A DNA stretch of 64,000 nucleotides from Litorivivens lipolytica (lineage in GTDB: Bacteria; Pseudomonadota; Gammaproteobacteria; Pseudomonadales; Spongiibacteraceae), in NCBI RefSeq assembly GCF_014191715.1, contig NZ_JACHWY010000001.1, forward strand, positions 1,302,001 through 1,366,000. Direction: 5' to 3'. The translations under genes were made by a program, and so were the position numbers. This document shows, piece by piece, positions 36,654-45,438 of this stretch. The number at the start of each line of letters is the position of its first letter. Positions within the stretch are counted from its first letter, which is position 1. The notes beneath the pieces are model-generated. The model was not told where the DNA came from. It saw nothing but the letters and a program-made list of their open reading frames with translations, and searched no databases.

Positions 36654-37637
36654 TTACACCTCCCCCGGCGTAATCACCACCTTGCCCGAGACCTTGCGAT
36701 CCATCAGCGCGCGGATGGCTTTGGGCCCGTCTTCAAGAGAGTAGGTGCCGGCTATATGCGGTTTGAGCTTGCCCGCCTGCAGCCATTCGAACAACGCAAA
36801 CAGATCCTTGATATTGTTGTCTGGCTCGCGTTTAACGTAGTCGCCCCAGAACACACCGCAGATCGAGCTGCCTTTAAGCAGCGTTAGGTTCAGCGGGATT
36901 TTCGGGATTTCACCGTTAGCGAAACCAATCACCAGAAAGCGACCACGCCAGCCGGTAGAGCGCAGCGCGATTTCACTGAAGGGGCCGCCGACCGGGTCGT
37001 AGACCACATCCACGCCCTTGCCGCCAGTCAGCTCTTTCAGGCGAGCCTTCATGTCTTCGCTTTCGTAATTTAGTAGCTCGTCCGCGCCATGCTCTTTGCA
37101 GACCGCAAGTTTTTCAGCGGTAGACGCAGCCGCAATTACGCGAGCACCGAGCGCCTTGCCGATTTCAATGGCTGCCAGCCCCACGCCGCCAGAGGCACCC
37201 AGCACCAGCAGGGTCTCCCCTTCTTCTAATTCGCCGCGATCCACCAGCGCGTGGTAGGAGGTGGCGTAGGTCATCACAAAGGCAGACGCTGTGACAAAAT
37301 CCATTTCCGGAGGCATCGGGATAACTGCTGCGGCATCCGCCAATACCTGCTCCGCAAAGGCGCCCCAACCGGTAAAGGCGATGACACGGTCACCCGGTTT
37401 TACATGTTTTACGCCTTCACCAACACTCTTCACCACACCGGAACACTCGCCGCCGGCAGAGAACGGCAGCTCGGGTTTGAACTGATAGAGATTTTGAATA
37501 ATCAGTGTATCGGGAAAGTTCACCGCCGCCGCTTTCACGTCCAGTACGACCTGACCCTTGCCGGGTTCCAGATCAGCGACCTCTTCTACCACCAGAGTTT
37601 CGGGTAGGCCATGTTGTTTACACAATAATGCTTTCAT
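36654..37637 (-). CDS. NADPH:quinone oxidoreductase-like MDR enzyme
   Basis: 327 residues. GroES-like domain with AAAVNFPDTLIIQNLYQFKPELPFSAGGECSGVV and Rossmann motif LGASGGVGLAAIEIGKALGARVIAAAS; no catalytic zinc ligands. GGKGVDVVYDPVGG and the C-terminal SGKVVITPGEV fit the QOR family. Many such enzymes reduce enones or act as acyl-CoA reductases. SD AGGAGA lies 5 bases before the ATG. It leads an apparent operon with the kinase, acyl-CoA dehydrogenase and DUF1080 gene. Upstream is a 119-base gap carrying a palindromic repeat, so it may have its own promoter or be read from the SDR genes. Confidence 0.9.
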   Translation of the reverse strand: MKALLCKQHGLPETLVVEEVADLEPGKGQVVLDVKAAAVNFPDTLIIQNLYQFKPELPFSAGGECSGVVKSVGEGVKHVKPGDRVIAFTGWGAFAEQVLADAAAVIPMPPEMDFVTASAFVMTYATSYHALVDRGELEEGETLLVLGASGGVGLAAIEIGKALGARVIAAASTAEKLAVCKEHGADELLNYESEDMKARLKELTGGKGVDVVYDPVGGPFSEIALRSTGWRGRFLVIGFANGEIPKIPLNLTLLKGSSICGVFWGDYVKREPDNNIKDLFALFEWLQAGKLKPHIAGTYSLEDGPKAIRALMDRKVSGKVVITPGEV

Positions 37638-37664
37638 ACGTTCTCCTTGTACTTTTCATATCTA

Positions 37665-37742
37665 CCGTCATTGCGAGGCGGAACGACGAAGCAATCTGGT
37701 GCTAATACTACGGAGTTTGCTTCGCTTCGCTCGCAATGACGG
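37665..37742. repeat. Palindromic GTCATTGCGAG-type repeat
   Basis: The gap begins CCGTCATTGCGAGGCGGAAC and ends with the inverse, CTCGCAATGACGG; inside are GAAGCAATC and TTGCTTCGC arms, so the whole 78 bases can fold into one imperfect hairpin. The GTCATTGCGAG/GAAGCAA pattern is a widespread, REP-like palindromic family in many bacteria. It lies between two genes of one strand, so it could affect read-through or mRNA stability. Confidence 0.8.
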
Positions 37743-37756
37743 GGAGGTTGTAGGAA

Positions 37757-38584
37757 TTAACCCATCGGGCTGGTCGGTTTGCGATCTTCGAGAATATCCG
37801 TCATCCGCAGCTGAACAGTTTTACGCGCGCCGTTGTGCGGTAGAATGTAAAAACGCTCGCTTTTCACCCCCTCCAGCGTAATGCGCGCGACATCTTCCGC
37901 ACTCAGTTTTCCTGCCTCGATTGCCGCCCTTACAAACTCTGCATAGGCCGCGCCAGCAGGGTTACTGTCACTTAACTCCGCCGGGCGATTGCGCTCGGAT
38001 TCTGCGATACCGGTTTTGAAAAAGGCCGGGCACAGAACGGATACACCAATATCCGCTTTGGCGATCTGCAGGTCGTGATACAAACACTCAGACAGGGTCA
38101 CCACACTGTGCTTTGACACGCAGTACACACCAGAGCCCGGGACTGAAGTCAGCCCCGCCAGTGAAGCCGTGCTGACCACGTGGGCCGGCTCACCCTGCTC
38201 CAGCATGCGCGGTACAAAGGCCTGAATGCCGTGAACCACACCCATCACATTCACGCCCATCACCCATTCCCACTCGGCGGCGGTGCTGCTCCATACCGGA
38301 CCGGACGCGGCAACACCGGCGTTGTTAAACAGCAGGTGGGCCTTGCCGAAGCTGCTGTAGGTCAGCTCTGCCAGCGCATCCAGCTCATCGCGCTTGGTAA
38401 CATCGGTGCGACGCAGAACGGATTCTGCGGCACCCAGCAGAGTACGGGTTTCTTCCAGACCTTTCTCATCCACATCCGCCAGCACAAGTTTCATGCCTTC
38501 GGCGGCGCAAAGTTTGGCCAGCTCACGGCCTAGGCCGCTGCCGGCCCCGGTGATAATCGCTACGCGATCTTTCAAGATTTCCAT
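37757..38584 (-). CDS. Short-chain dehydrogenase/reductase
   Basis: 275 residues, classical SDR. Cofactor motif TGAGSGLG at residues ~11-18, LVLADVD (acidic residue at the end of beta-2 favouring NAD), NNAGV, catalytic Ser in STASLAGL and Y-C-V-S-K (YxxxK). The C-terminus is longer than average, ERNRPAELSD... followed by VKSERFYILPHNGARKTVQLRMTDIL, as in several lipid- and steroid-related SDRs. It starts 13 bases after the next SDR on the strand, so the two SDR genes are one unit. Likely oxidises or reduces a hydroxyl/ketone of the island's substrate. Confidence 0.9.
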   Translation of the reverse strand: MEILKDRVAIITGAGSGLGRELAKLCAAEGMKLVLADVDEKGLEETRTLLGAAESVLRRTDVTKRDELDALAELTYSSFGKAHLLFNNAGVAASGPVWSSTAAEWEWVMGVNVMGVVHGIQAFVPRMLEQGEPAHVVSTASLAGLTSVPGSGVYCVSKHSVVTLSECLYHDLQIAKADIGVSVLCPAFFKTGIAESERNRPAELSDSNPAGAAYAEFVRAAIEAGKLSAEDVARITLEGVKSERFYILPHNGARKTVQLRMTDILEDRKPTSPMG

Positions 38585-38597
38585 TTTTGCGCCTCGC

Positions 38598-39368
38598 TTA
38601 TGCTGTCAGATAGCCGCCATCAACATTCAATGCGGCACCGGTGGTGTAACTGGACGCTGATGAGGCCAGATACAAAACGGCACCCGCCATTTCGCTCGGG
38701 TCGGCGACGCGCTTCATGGGTACGTGCTGCATGGCGTGTTCACGGATTTCGTCGTTGTTAACCAGCGCAGAAGCGAACTTGGTGTCGGTCATGCCGGGCA
38801 GCAGCGCATTCACGCGAATTCCCATCGGCGCACACTCTTTGGCAAAGGCCTTGGTCATTGAGATCACCGCCGCCTTGGTGACTGAGTAAATACCCTGCAT
38901 ATCGCCCGGAATTACGCCATTCACAGAAGCCACATTTACGATACTGCCGCCGCCGTTGGCGGCCATCAGCTTCGCGCCTTCCTGACACATCACGAAGTAG
39001 CCGCGAATATTCACATCGACGGTTTTCTGGAACATGGATATCGGGGTTTCCGTGATATGACCAAAGTGAGGGTTGGTCGCGGCGTTGTTGACCAGAATAT
39101 CCAGCTTGCCGTGCTGGGATTTGATGTGGTTGAACATGTTTTCGATCTGTTCCAGCTCGCCAATATGGCAAGCCACAGCTTCGGCCTTGCCGCCGGCATC
39201 ACGGATGGAGGACGCCACCGCCTCGCAGCCATCAATCTTGCGGCTGGACACAATCACCGACGCACCGTGCTCGGCCAACAGCCGGGCGATTGCCTCACCA
39301 ATACCACGGCTGGCACCTGTTACCAGCGCTACCTTGCCACCCAGATCAAAAGACGTAGATCGTTCCAT
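38598..39368 (-). CDS. Short-chain dehydrogenase/reductase (FabG-like)
   Basis: 256 residues, classical SDR. TGASRGIG cofactor motif, VSSRK (Arg after beta-2 suggests NADP or no strong bias), NNAATNPHFG, catalytic Ser in NVASVNGV and Y-S-V-T-K, and the common C-terminal VLYLASSASSYTTGAALNVDGGYLTA. GGGAG lies 6 bases before the ATG. It is the first gene of a minus-strand run and is divergent from the LysR gene, so it is the natural target of that regulator. Other SDRs with NNAATNPHFG include DHRS4/glucose-dehydrogenase-like ketone reductases. Confidence 0.9.
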   Translation of the reverse strand: MERSTSFDLGGKVALVTGASRGIGEAIARLLAEHGASVIVSSRKIDGCEAVASSIRDAGGKAEAVACHIGELEQIENMFNHIKSQHGKLDILVNNAATNPHFGHITETPISMFQKTVDVNIRGYFVMCQEGAKLMAANGGGSIVNVASVNGVIPGDMQGIYSVTKAAVISMTKAFAKECAPMGIRVNALLPGMTDTKFASALVNNDEIREHAMQHVPMKRVADPSEMAGAVLYLASSASSYTTGAALNVDGGYLTA

Positions 39369-39480
39369 GCGAACTCCCTTAAACGGTTATTTTGGACTTG
39401 CCAGCAGCTTAGACAGCCCCTTACTATTATTCCAATCAATTAGAGTTATCACTTTGTATTAATCTCATGCATAGATACTA

Positions 39481-40380
39481 ATGCACATAAATAGAGTAGA
39501 CCTGAATTTGCTGGTTGTCTTCGACGCCATCTACAGCGAGGGCGGAATCACTCGCGCGGCCGACAAACTCCACCTGACCCAACCCGCCGTCAGCCATGCG
39601 CTGGGGCGCCTGCGCGATCTGTTTGATGACCCTTTATTTGAGCGCGACGGGCGACTGATGATGCCCACGCCCAAGGCCCGCAGTCTGATTGGCACCGTGC
39701 GTCGCTCCCTGCGCGACCTGCAGATCATGTTCAACGATATCGAACGCTTCGATCCGGCCACGAGCGAGCGCGGCTTTACGGTGGGAATGCGGGATCTGCT
39801 GGAGGTGAGTGTGCTGCCTGTACTGGCTCAGCGTATGGCCAAAGCAGCACCAACGCTGAAACTTGCCTCGGTGCGACTCGATCGCCCCAATCTGGAAGCG
39901 GAACTGGCCACCGGCGTATTGGATGTAGCAATAGATGTATTGCGGCCGGTCTCTGACGACATTGCCTACCAGCGCACTGCTCAGGACCGCATGGTGGTGC
40001 TGGCCAGACCTCATCACCGCGTTGTGAGTCAGGGCCTGACGCTGGAAGACTATCTGGAACAGGACCATATCCAGCTCAGCTCACGCCGCTCAGGGCAAAG
40101 CTTTGAAGATCTGGAATTGAGCCGCCTCGGTATTCAGCGCCGGATTCGCCTGCGCTGCCAGAACGCCTTTGCCGCCCTGCGCATCGTCAACGAAACCGAT
40201 ACCCTGCTGACACTGGCAGAGAGCTATGCCCGGGAACTTGCCCCCCAATTTGGGTTGAAGGTGTTACCGCTCCCCTTTAAAACCACGCCCTTCGACGCCT
40301 ACCTCTACTGGCACAAGAATGTGGATAACGACCCTTCGAATCGCTGGTTGCGGGAGCAGATTCAGAGCATGATCCGCTAG
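39481..40380 (+). CDS. LysR-type transcriptional regulator
   Basis: 299 residues. N-terminal winged helix: NLLVVFDAIYSEGGITRAADKLHLTQPAVSHALGRLRDLFDDPLFERDGRLMMPT, a textbook LysR DNA-binding domain, followed by a periplasmic-binding-protein-like effector domain (residues ~90-299). It resembles the NodD/LinR/PnbR-type branch by its MHINRVDLNLLVVFDAIY start. It is transcribed away from the SDR operon across a 112-base gap, so control of that operon by the ligand is likely. Its 3' end overlaps the convergent epoxide hydrolase gene by 4 bases. Confidence 0.94.
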   Translation: MHINRVDLNLLVVFDAIYSEGGITRAADKLHLTQPAVSHALGRLRDLFDDPLFERDGRLMMPTPKARSLIGTVRRSLRDLQIMFNDIERFDPATSERGFTVGMRDLLEVSVLPVLAQRMAKAAPTLKLASVRLDRPNLEAELATGVLDVAIDVLRPVSDDIAYQRTAQDRMVVLARPHHRVVSQGLTLEDYLEQDHIQLSSRRSGQSFEDLELSRLGIQRRIRLRCQNAFAALRIVNETDTLLTLAESYARELAPQFGLKVLPLPFKTTPFDAYLYWHKNVDNDPSNRWLREQIQSMIR

Positions 40381-41345
40381 GCAAAAATCTCCGCCAGATA
40401 CTCCAACAGCAATCGATTTACCTCATCGGATTTTTCCAGCTGCACCAGATGCCCTGCCCCCGGAATCATATCTACCCGCTTGAGGTTTGGGAACTGGGCT
40501 CGCATCAAGCTGATCGGATCGTCGCCGTGAAAGCCTTCCAGATCCACGTCGAACTCGCTACCCAGAAAATAGGCCGGTACCTGCGACTGCTTACCCTCCA
40601 GAACCTTGCGCTCCTGCCATTTGATATCCATTGAGCGATACCAGTTGAGCCCCCCGGTAAAGCCGGAGCGAGCATATTCACTGTGGAAAAACTCAAACTC
40701 CAGCTCGCTGAGCCAGGCCCAAGGCAAGGGCGGCGCGTCGTCCATCGATTCGATATAGGTGGCCGAGGGCGGGTACTTCCAGGTCGCAAAATAATCCCCC
40801 TCTCCACTCAAGGCCCAGAACACCTTTTGCAAAAACTCGCGAGGCGCTGCCGCCAGATCACGATCGGCGGGGCCGGGCTCACGAAAATAGTTGATGTGCA
40901 GAAAATGATCCTTGCCCATCTCCGCATACTCCGTCAGCGGCGGAATATCCGGATTATGCGGGGCCGCTGGGTTTTCCAGCCCGATAACCGCCGTCACTCG
41001 CTCCGGGTGCAAATGGGCCAGGTCATAAATGGCAAAAGCACCAAAATCGAGGCCACAGAACACCGCTTGGTCTATACCGAGATAGTCGAGCAAGGCCAGC
41101 AGGTCACCGGTAATGGCCGCGACGGAATAGGCCTCTTTGTCTGCCGGCGCTTCGGTCTGGCCCATCCCGCGCATGTCCGGGGCAATCACCCGGTAGCCGG
41201 CCTGACTCAAGGCGCTGATTTGCCTGTGCCAGCTAAACCAGAGATGGGGAAAGCCGTGGCAGAGCACCACTGGCGGGCCTTCGCCGGCTTCGACCCAGTG
41301 CGTGTGGATACCGTTAAGTGTGGCGTGGTGGTGAGTCAGAGGCAT
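40377..41345 (-). CDS. Epoxide hydrolase-type alpha/beta hydrolase
   Basis: 322 residues. HGFPHLWFSW carries the HGxP oxyanion motif, GLDFGAF the nucleophilic Asp in the elbow, and GAGHLVQLEKSDEVNRLLLEYL the catalytic His near the end; the acid is likely in FLGSEFDVD. The Asp nucleophile and oxyanion motif place it in the soluble epoxide hydrolase branch rather than the Ser-esterases. Start ATG at 41345-41343, preceded by AAGGAGATTTTC, a strong ribosome site. It could open epoxides made by the island's P450 or other monooxygenase. It is transcribed away from the liu operon. Confidence 0.9.
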   Translation of the reverse strand: MPLTHHHATLNGIHTHWVEAGEGPPVVLCHGFPHLWFSWHRQISALSQAGYRVIAPDMRGMGQTEAPADKEAYSVAAITGDLLALLDYLGIDQAVFCGLDFGAFAIYDLAHLHPERVTAVIGLENPAAPHNPDIPPLTEYAEMGKDHFLHINYFREPGPADRDLAAAPREFLQKVFWALSGEGDYFATWKYPPSATYIESMDDAPPLPWAWLSELEFEFFHSEYARSGFTGGLNWYRSMDIKWQERKVLEGKQSQVPAYFLGSEFDVDLEGFHGDDPISLMRAQFPNLKRVDMIPGAGHLVQLEKSDEVNRLLLEYLAEIFA

Positions 41346-41454
41346 GAAAATCTCCTTATTTCTCGCAGAGTAGTAGCTGCCGCGGCAGGAATCCATGAAG
41401 GCTGGTTCATGTGATCACCTTGAATCAGGGCAAAAAAACGAGACAAAGCTGCCG

Positions 41455-41484
41455 TTGACGTTAACGTAAACTTGGCGCTAGAAT
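41455..41484 (+). promoter_or_regulatory. LiuR box and promoter of the liu operon
   Basis: TTGACGTTAACGTAAA (41455-41470) is a near-perfect palindrome matching the known LiuR operator. It overlaps a promoter: TTGACG -35, 18-base spacer and TAGAAT -10 (41479-41484). The long spacer with the operator at the -35 fits a MerR-family control mode. Confidence 0.82.
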
Positions 41485-41512
41485 CCTGACATCATCAAAA
41501 CGGGGCCGTGTT

Positions 41513-41926
41513 GTGAGCGCGACAAGCACCAAAAGCCGCACCTACTCGATTTCGCAACTCGCGGAAGAGTTTGCCATTACCACCCGCACCATCCGTTTTT
41601 ATGAAGAAAAAGGCCTGCTGCAACCCAAACGCAACGGCCAAACCCGCATTTACAGCGCCGCCGACCGGGTCAAGCTGATTCTGATTCTTCGCGGCAAACG
41701 CCTTGGCCTGTCGCTGGAGGAAAGCAAGGACATCATCGAGATGTACCACCCCGATCAGGACAACAGCCATCAGCTGCAAACCCTGATCGACAAGATTCGT
41801 GAAAAACGCGAACAACTCAAAACACAACTAGATGACTTGCGCACCATGATGCGCGAGCTGGATGAAGCGGAGGCGCGCTGCGCCGATGCACTGACAGTAA
41901 TGAAAAACGTCACCACATCCTCATGA
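41513..41926 (+). CDS. liuR: LiuR, MerR-family regulator of leucine/isovalerate degradation
   Basis: 137 residues, GTG start. The N-terminal winged helix has YSISQLAEEFAITTRTIRFYEEKGLLQPKRNGQTRIYSAADRVKLILI, the LiuR signature, followed by a long coiled-coil dimerisation helix (residues ~85-125) and a short C-terminus with a single Cys (EARCAD). LiuR represses the liu genes until a branched-chain acyl-CoA or related inducer is present. It heads the operon and lies just after a LiuR box, so it is autoregulated. Confidence 0.93.
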   Translation: MSATSTKSRTYSISQLAEEFAITTRTIRFYEEKGLLQPKRNGQTRIYSAADRVKLILILRGKRLGLSLEESKDIIEMYHPDQDNSHQLQTLIDKIREKREQLKTQLDDLRTMMRELDEAEARCADALTVMKNVTTSS

Positions 41927-41945
41927 TCTTCAGGAAGGGCAAACC

Positions 41946-43115
41946 ATGAACACACCGTATCCCACACTTAATTTCGGCCTCGGCGAAGAGATCGACATGC
42001 TGCGCGACATGACCTACAACCTCGCGCAGACCGAACTCGCGCCTCGCGCCGAAGCCATCGATCGCGACAACCAGTTCCCCATGGACATGTGGAAAAAATT
42101 CGGCGATCTCGGTCTGCTCGGCATTACCGTCAGCGAGGAATACGGCGGCAGCAATATGGGCTACCTCGCTCACTGTGTGGCGATGGAAGAAATCAGCCGC
42201 GCCTCGGCCTCGGTGGGTTTGTCCTACGGCGCACATTCCAACCTGTGCGTGAACCAGATTTTCAAAAACGGCAACGACTAACAGCGTCGTAAATATCTGC
42301 CCAAGCTCTGTAGCGGCGAACATATCGGCGCACTGGCCATGTCCGAGCCCAATGCCGGTTCTGATGTAGTAAGCATGAAACTGCGCGCCGAGAAAAAAGG
42401 CGACTGCTACGTACTTAACGGCAACAAGATGTGGATCACCAACGGTCCAGATGCCCACGTCTATGTGATTTACGCCAAAACCGATATCGACGCCGGTCCA
42501 CGCGGCATGACGGCGTTCATTGTTGAACGGGACTTCCCCGGTTTTTCTCGCGCCCAGAAGCTCGACAAACTGGGTATGCGCGGCTCAAACACCTGCGAAC
42601 TGGTGTTTGAAGATTGTGAAGTGCCGGCGGAAAACATTCTCGGTGGCGAAGGCCGTGGCGTAAACGTGCTGATGAGCGGTCTCGACTACGAGCGAACGGT
42701 TCTCTCTGGTGGCCCGGTCGGCATCATGCAGGCCTGCCTCGACATCGTCGTGCCTTATATTCACGACCGCAAACAGTTCGGCCAGAGCATCGGTGAATTC
42801 CAGCTGATGCAGGGTAAAGTGGCCGACATGTACACCGAACTGAACGCCAGCCGCGCCTATTTGTACGCGGTAGCTCGCGCCTGTGATCGTGGCGAAGAAA
42901 GCCGTAAAGACGCGGCTGCGGTGATTCTGTACACCGCAGAGCGCGCGACCCAGATGGCCCTGCAAGCCATCCAGACGCTGGGTGGTAATGGTTATATCAA
43001 CGAATACCCCACCGGCCGACTGCTGCGCGACGCCAAGCTCTACGAGATTGGCGCCGGCACGTCAGAAATTCGCCGCATGCTGATTGGTCGGGAATTGTTT
43101 AAGGAAACTGCTTAA
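41946..43115 (+). pseudogene. liuA: Isovaleryl-CoA dehydrogenase with an in-frame stop
   Basis: Isovaleryl-CoA dehydrogenase, first oxidative step of leucine degradation, FAD-dependent. The full reading frame is 390 codons and typical in length, with [54 protein letters not shown] and the C-terminal [42 protein letters not shown]. Codon 112 (42279-42281) is TAA, where relatives have a small residue in the NGNEAQ segment; the frame resumes without shift. Fragments: residues 1-111 and 113-389. It is either a recent nonsense mutation or a base-call error; everything downstream is intact and codon use is normal. The encoded ORF upstream and downstream has no new ribosome site that would make a split enzyme. 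Confidence 0.85.
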
Positions 43116-43120
43116 AGGCG

Positions 43121-43211
43121 CCCTCACCCCAACCCTCTCCCAAAGGGAGAGGGTACCCACATAGCCAGTTTGGGCGCCCCCTCTCCCGCTGGGAGAGGGT
43201 TGGGGTGAGGG
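43121..43211. repeat. Nested palindromic repeat (CCCTCACCCCAACCCTCTCCC type)
   Basis: CCCTCACCCCAACCC at the left and its inverse GGGTTGGGGTGAGGG at the right enclose two smaller hairpins, CCCTCTCCCAAAGGGAGAGGG-like (43133-43153) and CCCTCTCCCGCTGGGAGAGGG-like (43179-43199). It is a common intergenic REP-type family in proteobacteria. It fills the liuA-liuB gap and can form a strong mRNA structure. Confidence 0.85.
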
Positions 43212-43247
43212 AGGTTTGAATGCCTTCAAGTTAAAAGGAAAAAAGCA

Positions 43248-44852
43248 ATGATCATCAACAGTACAATCAACCCTCGCTCCGAAGACTTCGAAGCCAACCG
43301 CCAGCATATGCAGGCTCTGGTCGACGACCTGCGCGAAAAAATCGCACAGATCAGTCAGGGTGGCGGTGAGAAATACCAGAAGCGACATACCGAGCGCGGC
43401 AAGCTGCTGCCCCGCGAGCGTATCAATGCCCTGCTCGACCCGGGCTCGCCCTTTCTGGAACTCTCGCAACTGGCGGCGTGGGAAGTGTATGACGACTACG
43501 TTCCTGCAGCCGGCATCATCACTGGCGTCGGTCGCGTAGCCGGTCAGGAGTGCATGATCGTTGCCAACGATGCCACGGTAAAAGGTGGCTCCTACTATCC
43601 GCTGACCGTTAAGAAGCACCTGCGAGCCCAGAGCATTGCTGCTGAAAATAACCTCCCCTGTATCTACCTGGTAGATTCCGGCGGCGCCAACCTGCCGCGT
43701 CAGGATGATGTCTTTCCGGACCGGGATCACTTTGGCCGTTTCTTCTTTAACCAGGCCAATATGTCCGCTAAGGGCATTCCCCAGATCGCGGTCGTTATGG
43801 GTTCCTGCACCGCCGGTGGCGCCTATATCCCCGCCATGGCAGACGAATCCATCATCGTTAAAAATCAGGGCACCATCTTCTTGGCCGGCCCGCCGCTGGT
43901 GAAAGCGGCCACCGGTGAAGTCGTGACAGCCGAAGAACTTGGCGGCGCCGACGTACACTGTAAAACCTCCGGTGTCTCCGACCACTACGCCAACAATGAT
44001 CACCACGCCTTGCAACTGGCCCGCAACGCAGTTTCGCGCCTGAACCGTCGCAAGCCCCAGCAGTTAGACGTGATTGAATCGCAGGAGCCGAAATACGCGC
44101 CGGAAGAAATTTACGGGGTGATACCCAAAGATACCCGCAAGCCCTTCGACGTTCGCGAAGTGATTGCCCGTATCGTCGACGGTTCCGACTTTGACGAATT
44201 CAAAGCCCTCTACGGCACCACCCTCGTCTGCGGCTTTGCCCGTCTGTACGGCATGCCCGTGGGTATCGTCGCCAACAACGGCATCCTGTTTTCCGAGTCA
44301 GCCCAGAAAGGTGCGCACTTTGTAGAGCTGTGCGCCCAACGCAAGATTCCACTGGTGTTCCTGCAGAACATCACCGGCTTTATGGTCGGCAAACAATACG
44401 AAACCGGCGGCATCGCCAAGCACGGTGCCAAAATGGTCACCGCCGTCGCCTGCGCCCAGGTGCCGAAATTTACCGTACTGATCGGTGGCTCGTTTGGTGC
44501 GGGTAACTACGGCATGTGCGGCCGCGCCTATGATCCGCGCTTTATGTTTATGTGGCCGAATGCCCGTATCTCAGTAATGGGTGGCGAGCAGGCTGCTGGC
44601 GTACTGGCGCAGATTAAACGCGACCAGTTGGAGCGTGAAGGTAAAGAGTGGTCGGCTGAAGAAGAAGCCGAGTTCAAAAAGCCGACGCTGGAGATGTATG
44701 AGCATCAGGGGCATCCGTATTACGCCTCGGCGCGGCTTTGGGATGATGGGGTTATTGATCCTGCGGATACCCGGCGGGTGCTTGGGTTGAGTTTGGCGGC
44801 GTCGCTTAATCGGGAGATTGAGGAGACTAAGTTTGGGGTTTTTCGGATGTGA
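43248..44852 (+). CDS. liuB: Methylcrotonyl-CoA carboxylase beta (carboxyltransferase) subunit
   Basis: 534 residues. Carboxyltransferase domains in order: [111 protein letters not shown], and [72 protein letters not shown]. It carboxylates 3-methylcrotonyl-CoA with the biotin subunit LiuD. AAGGA precedes the ATG. The gap to liuC contains a 500-base repeat element, unlike the tight spacing in other liu operons. Confidence 0.96.
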   Translation: MIINSTINPRSEDFEANRQHMQALVDDLREKIAQISQGGGEKYQKRHTERGKLLPRERINALLDPGSPFLELSQLAAWEVYDDYVPAAGIITGVGRVAGQECMIVANDATVKGGSYYPLTVKKHLRAQSIAAENNLPCIYLVDSGGANLPRQDDVFPDRDHFGRFFFNQANMSAKGIPQIAVVMGSCTAGGAYIPAMADESIIVKNQGTIFLAGPPLVKAATGEVVTAEELGGADVHCKTSGVSDHYANNDHHALQLARNAVSRLNRRKPQQLDVIESQEPKYAPEEIYGVIPKDTRKPFDVREVIARIVDGSDFDEFKALYGTTLVCGFARLYGMPVGIVANNGILFSESAQKGAHFVELCAQRKIPLVFLQNITGFMVGKQYETGGIAKHGAKMVTAVACAQVPKFTVLIGGSFGAGNYGMCGRAYDPRFMFMWPNARISVMGGEQAAGVLAQIKRDQLEREGKEWSAEEEAEFKKPTLEMYEHQGHPYYASARLWDDGVIDPADTRRVLGLSLAASLNREIEETKFGVFRM

Positions 44853-44895
44853 TTTGCGGCGCTGTCGCTGTTGGTAATGGATGTTGGTAAAACAG

Positions 44896-45397
44896 GTTTC
44901 GCCCTGCTGGGCGAGTTACCTTTCTTGCTTGTCCAAGAAAGGTAACCCAAAGAAGGACACCCCTGTTCCGGCGCCCTTCGGGTTCCCTGCGATGCTCAGT
45001 TTGCATCGGTCGCTGCGCAACTCGACCTCCGCGGCTATCGCCGCTACGGGACTCGAACAGTGCTCGCTCTGGCCCGATGCAAACCTGCGCTTCTCGGCGC
45101 CTCCAAAGGGGATGCAGGGTGCCAACAGCAAGTTCGCTGGCACTTTTCGCTCCAGCCCGGCAGCCCCCTCTGGAGCAGCTGAGCACTGGAGCAGCTGAGC
45201 ACTGGAGCAGCCGGCGGATGAAGCAAACGGGTGTCTGAGCCCGATAGGGCGAGTTTCCGTTTGCGCCGCCGGATGCGAAGCGCGCAAGGGATCGGTTGGA
45301 GCGTAGCGGAAACCGACTGCGGAACAGGGTGTCCTTTTTTCTTGGTTACTTCTTTTTTGGACACGCAAAAAAGAAGTAACTCGCCAGCAGGCGAAAC
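44896..45397. repeat. About 500-bp element with long inverted terminal arms (MITE-like)
   Basis: The left end GTTTCGCCCTGCTGGGCGAG and the right end CTCGCCAGCAGGCGAAAC are inverted copies; inside them GTTAC...GGTAACC...AAGGACACCC(C)TGTTCCG at 44916-44972 is mirrored by CGGAACAGGGTGTCC...GGTTAC...GAAGTAAC at 45321-45380. The arms are about 75 bases each, with interior stretches that can self-pair. The middle has translatable frames on both strands but none with start site or family signal. It occupies nearly the whole 586-base gap between liuB and liuC; the remaining ~85 bases show nothing else. Confidence 0.82.
45172..45211. repeat. Tandem 16-bp repeat inside the element
   Basis: GGAGCAGCTGAGCACT is present twice without change (45172-45187, 45188-45203) and then half again. 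Such short exact tandem units suggest a replication-slippage site that may vary between strains. Confidence 0.9.
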
Positions 45398-45438
45398 CGG
45401 CAGGCAAAATTCAGCAACAACAAGTAGCGAACAGAACG

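Noticed and set aside
39369-39480. LysR binding box in the SDR/LysR gap
   Set aside because: Several T-N11-A arrangements fit the AT-rich gap, none better than chance, so no site is listed.
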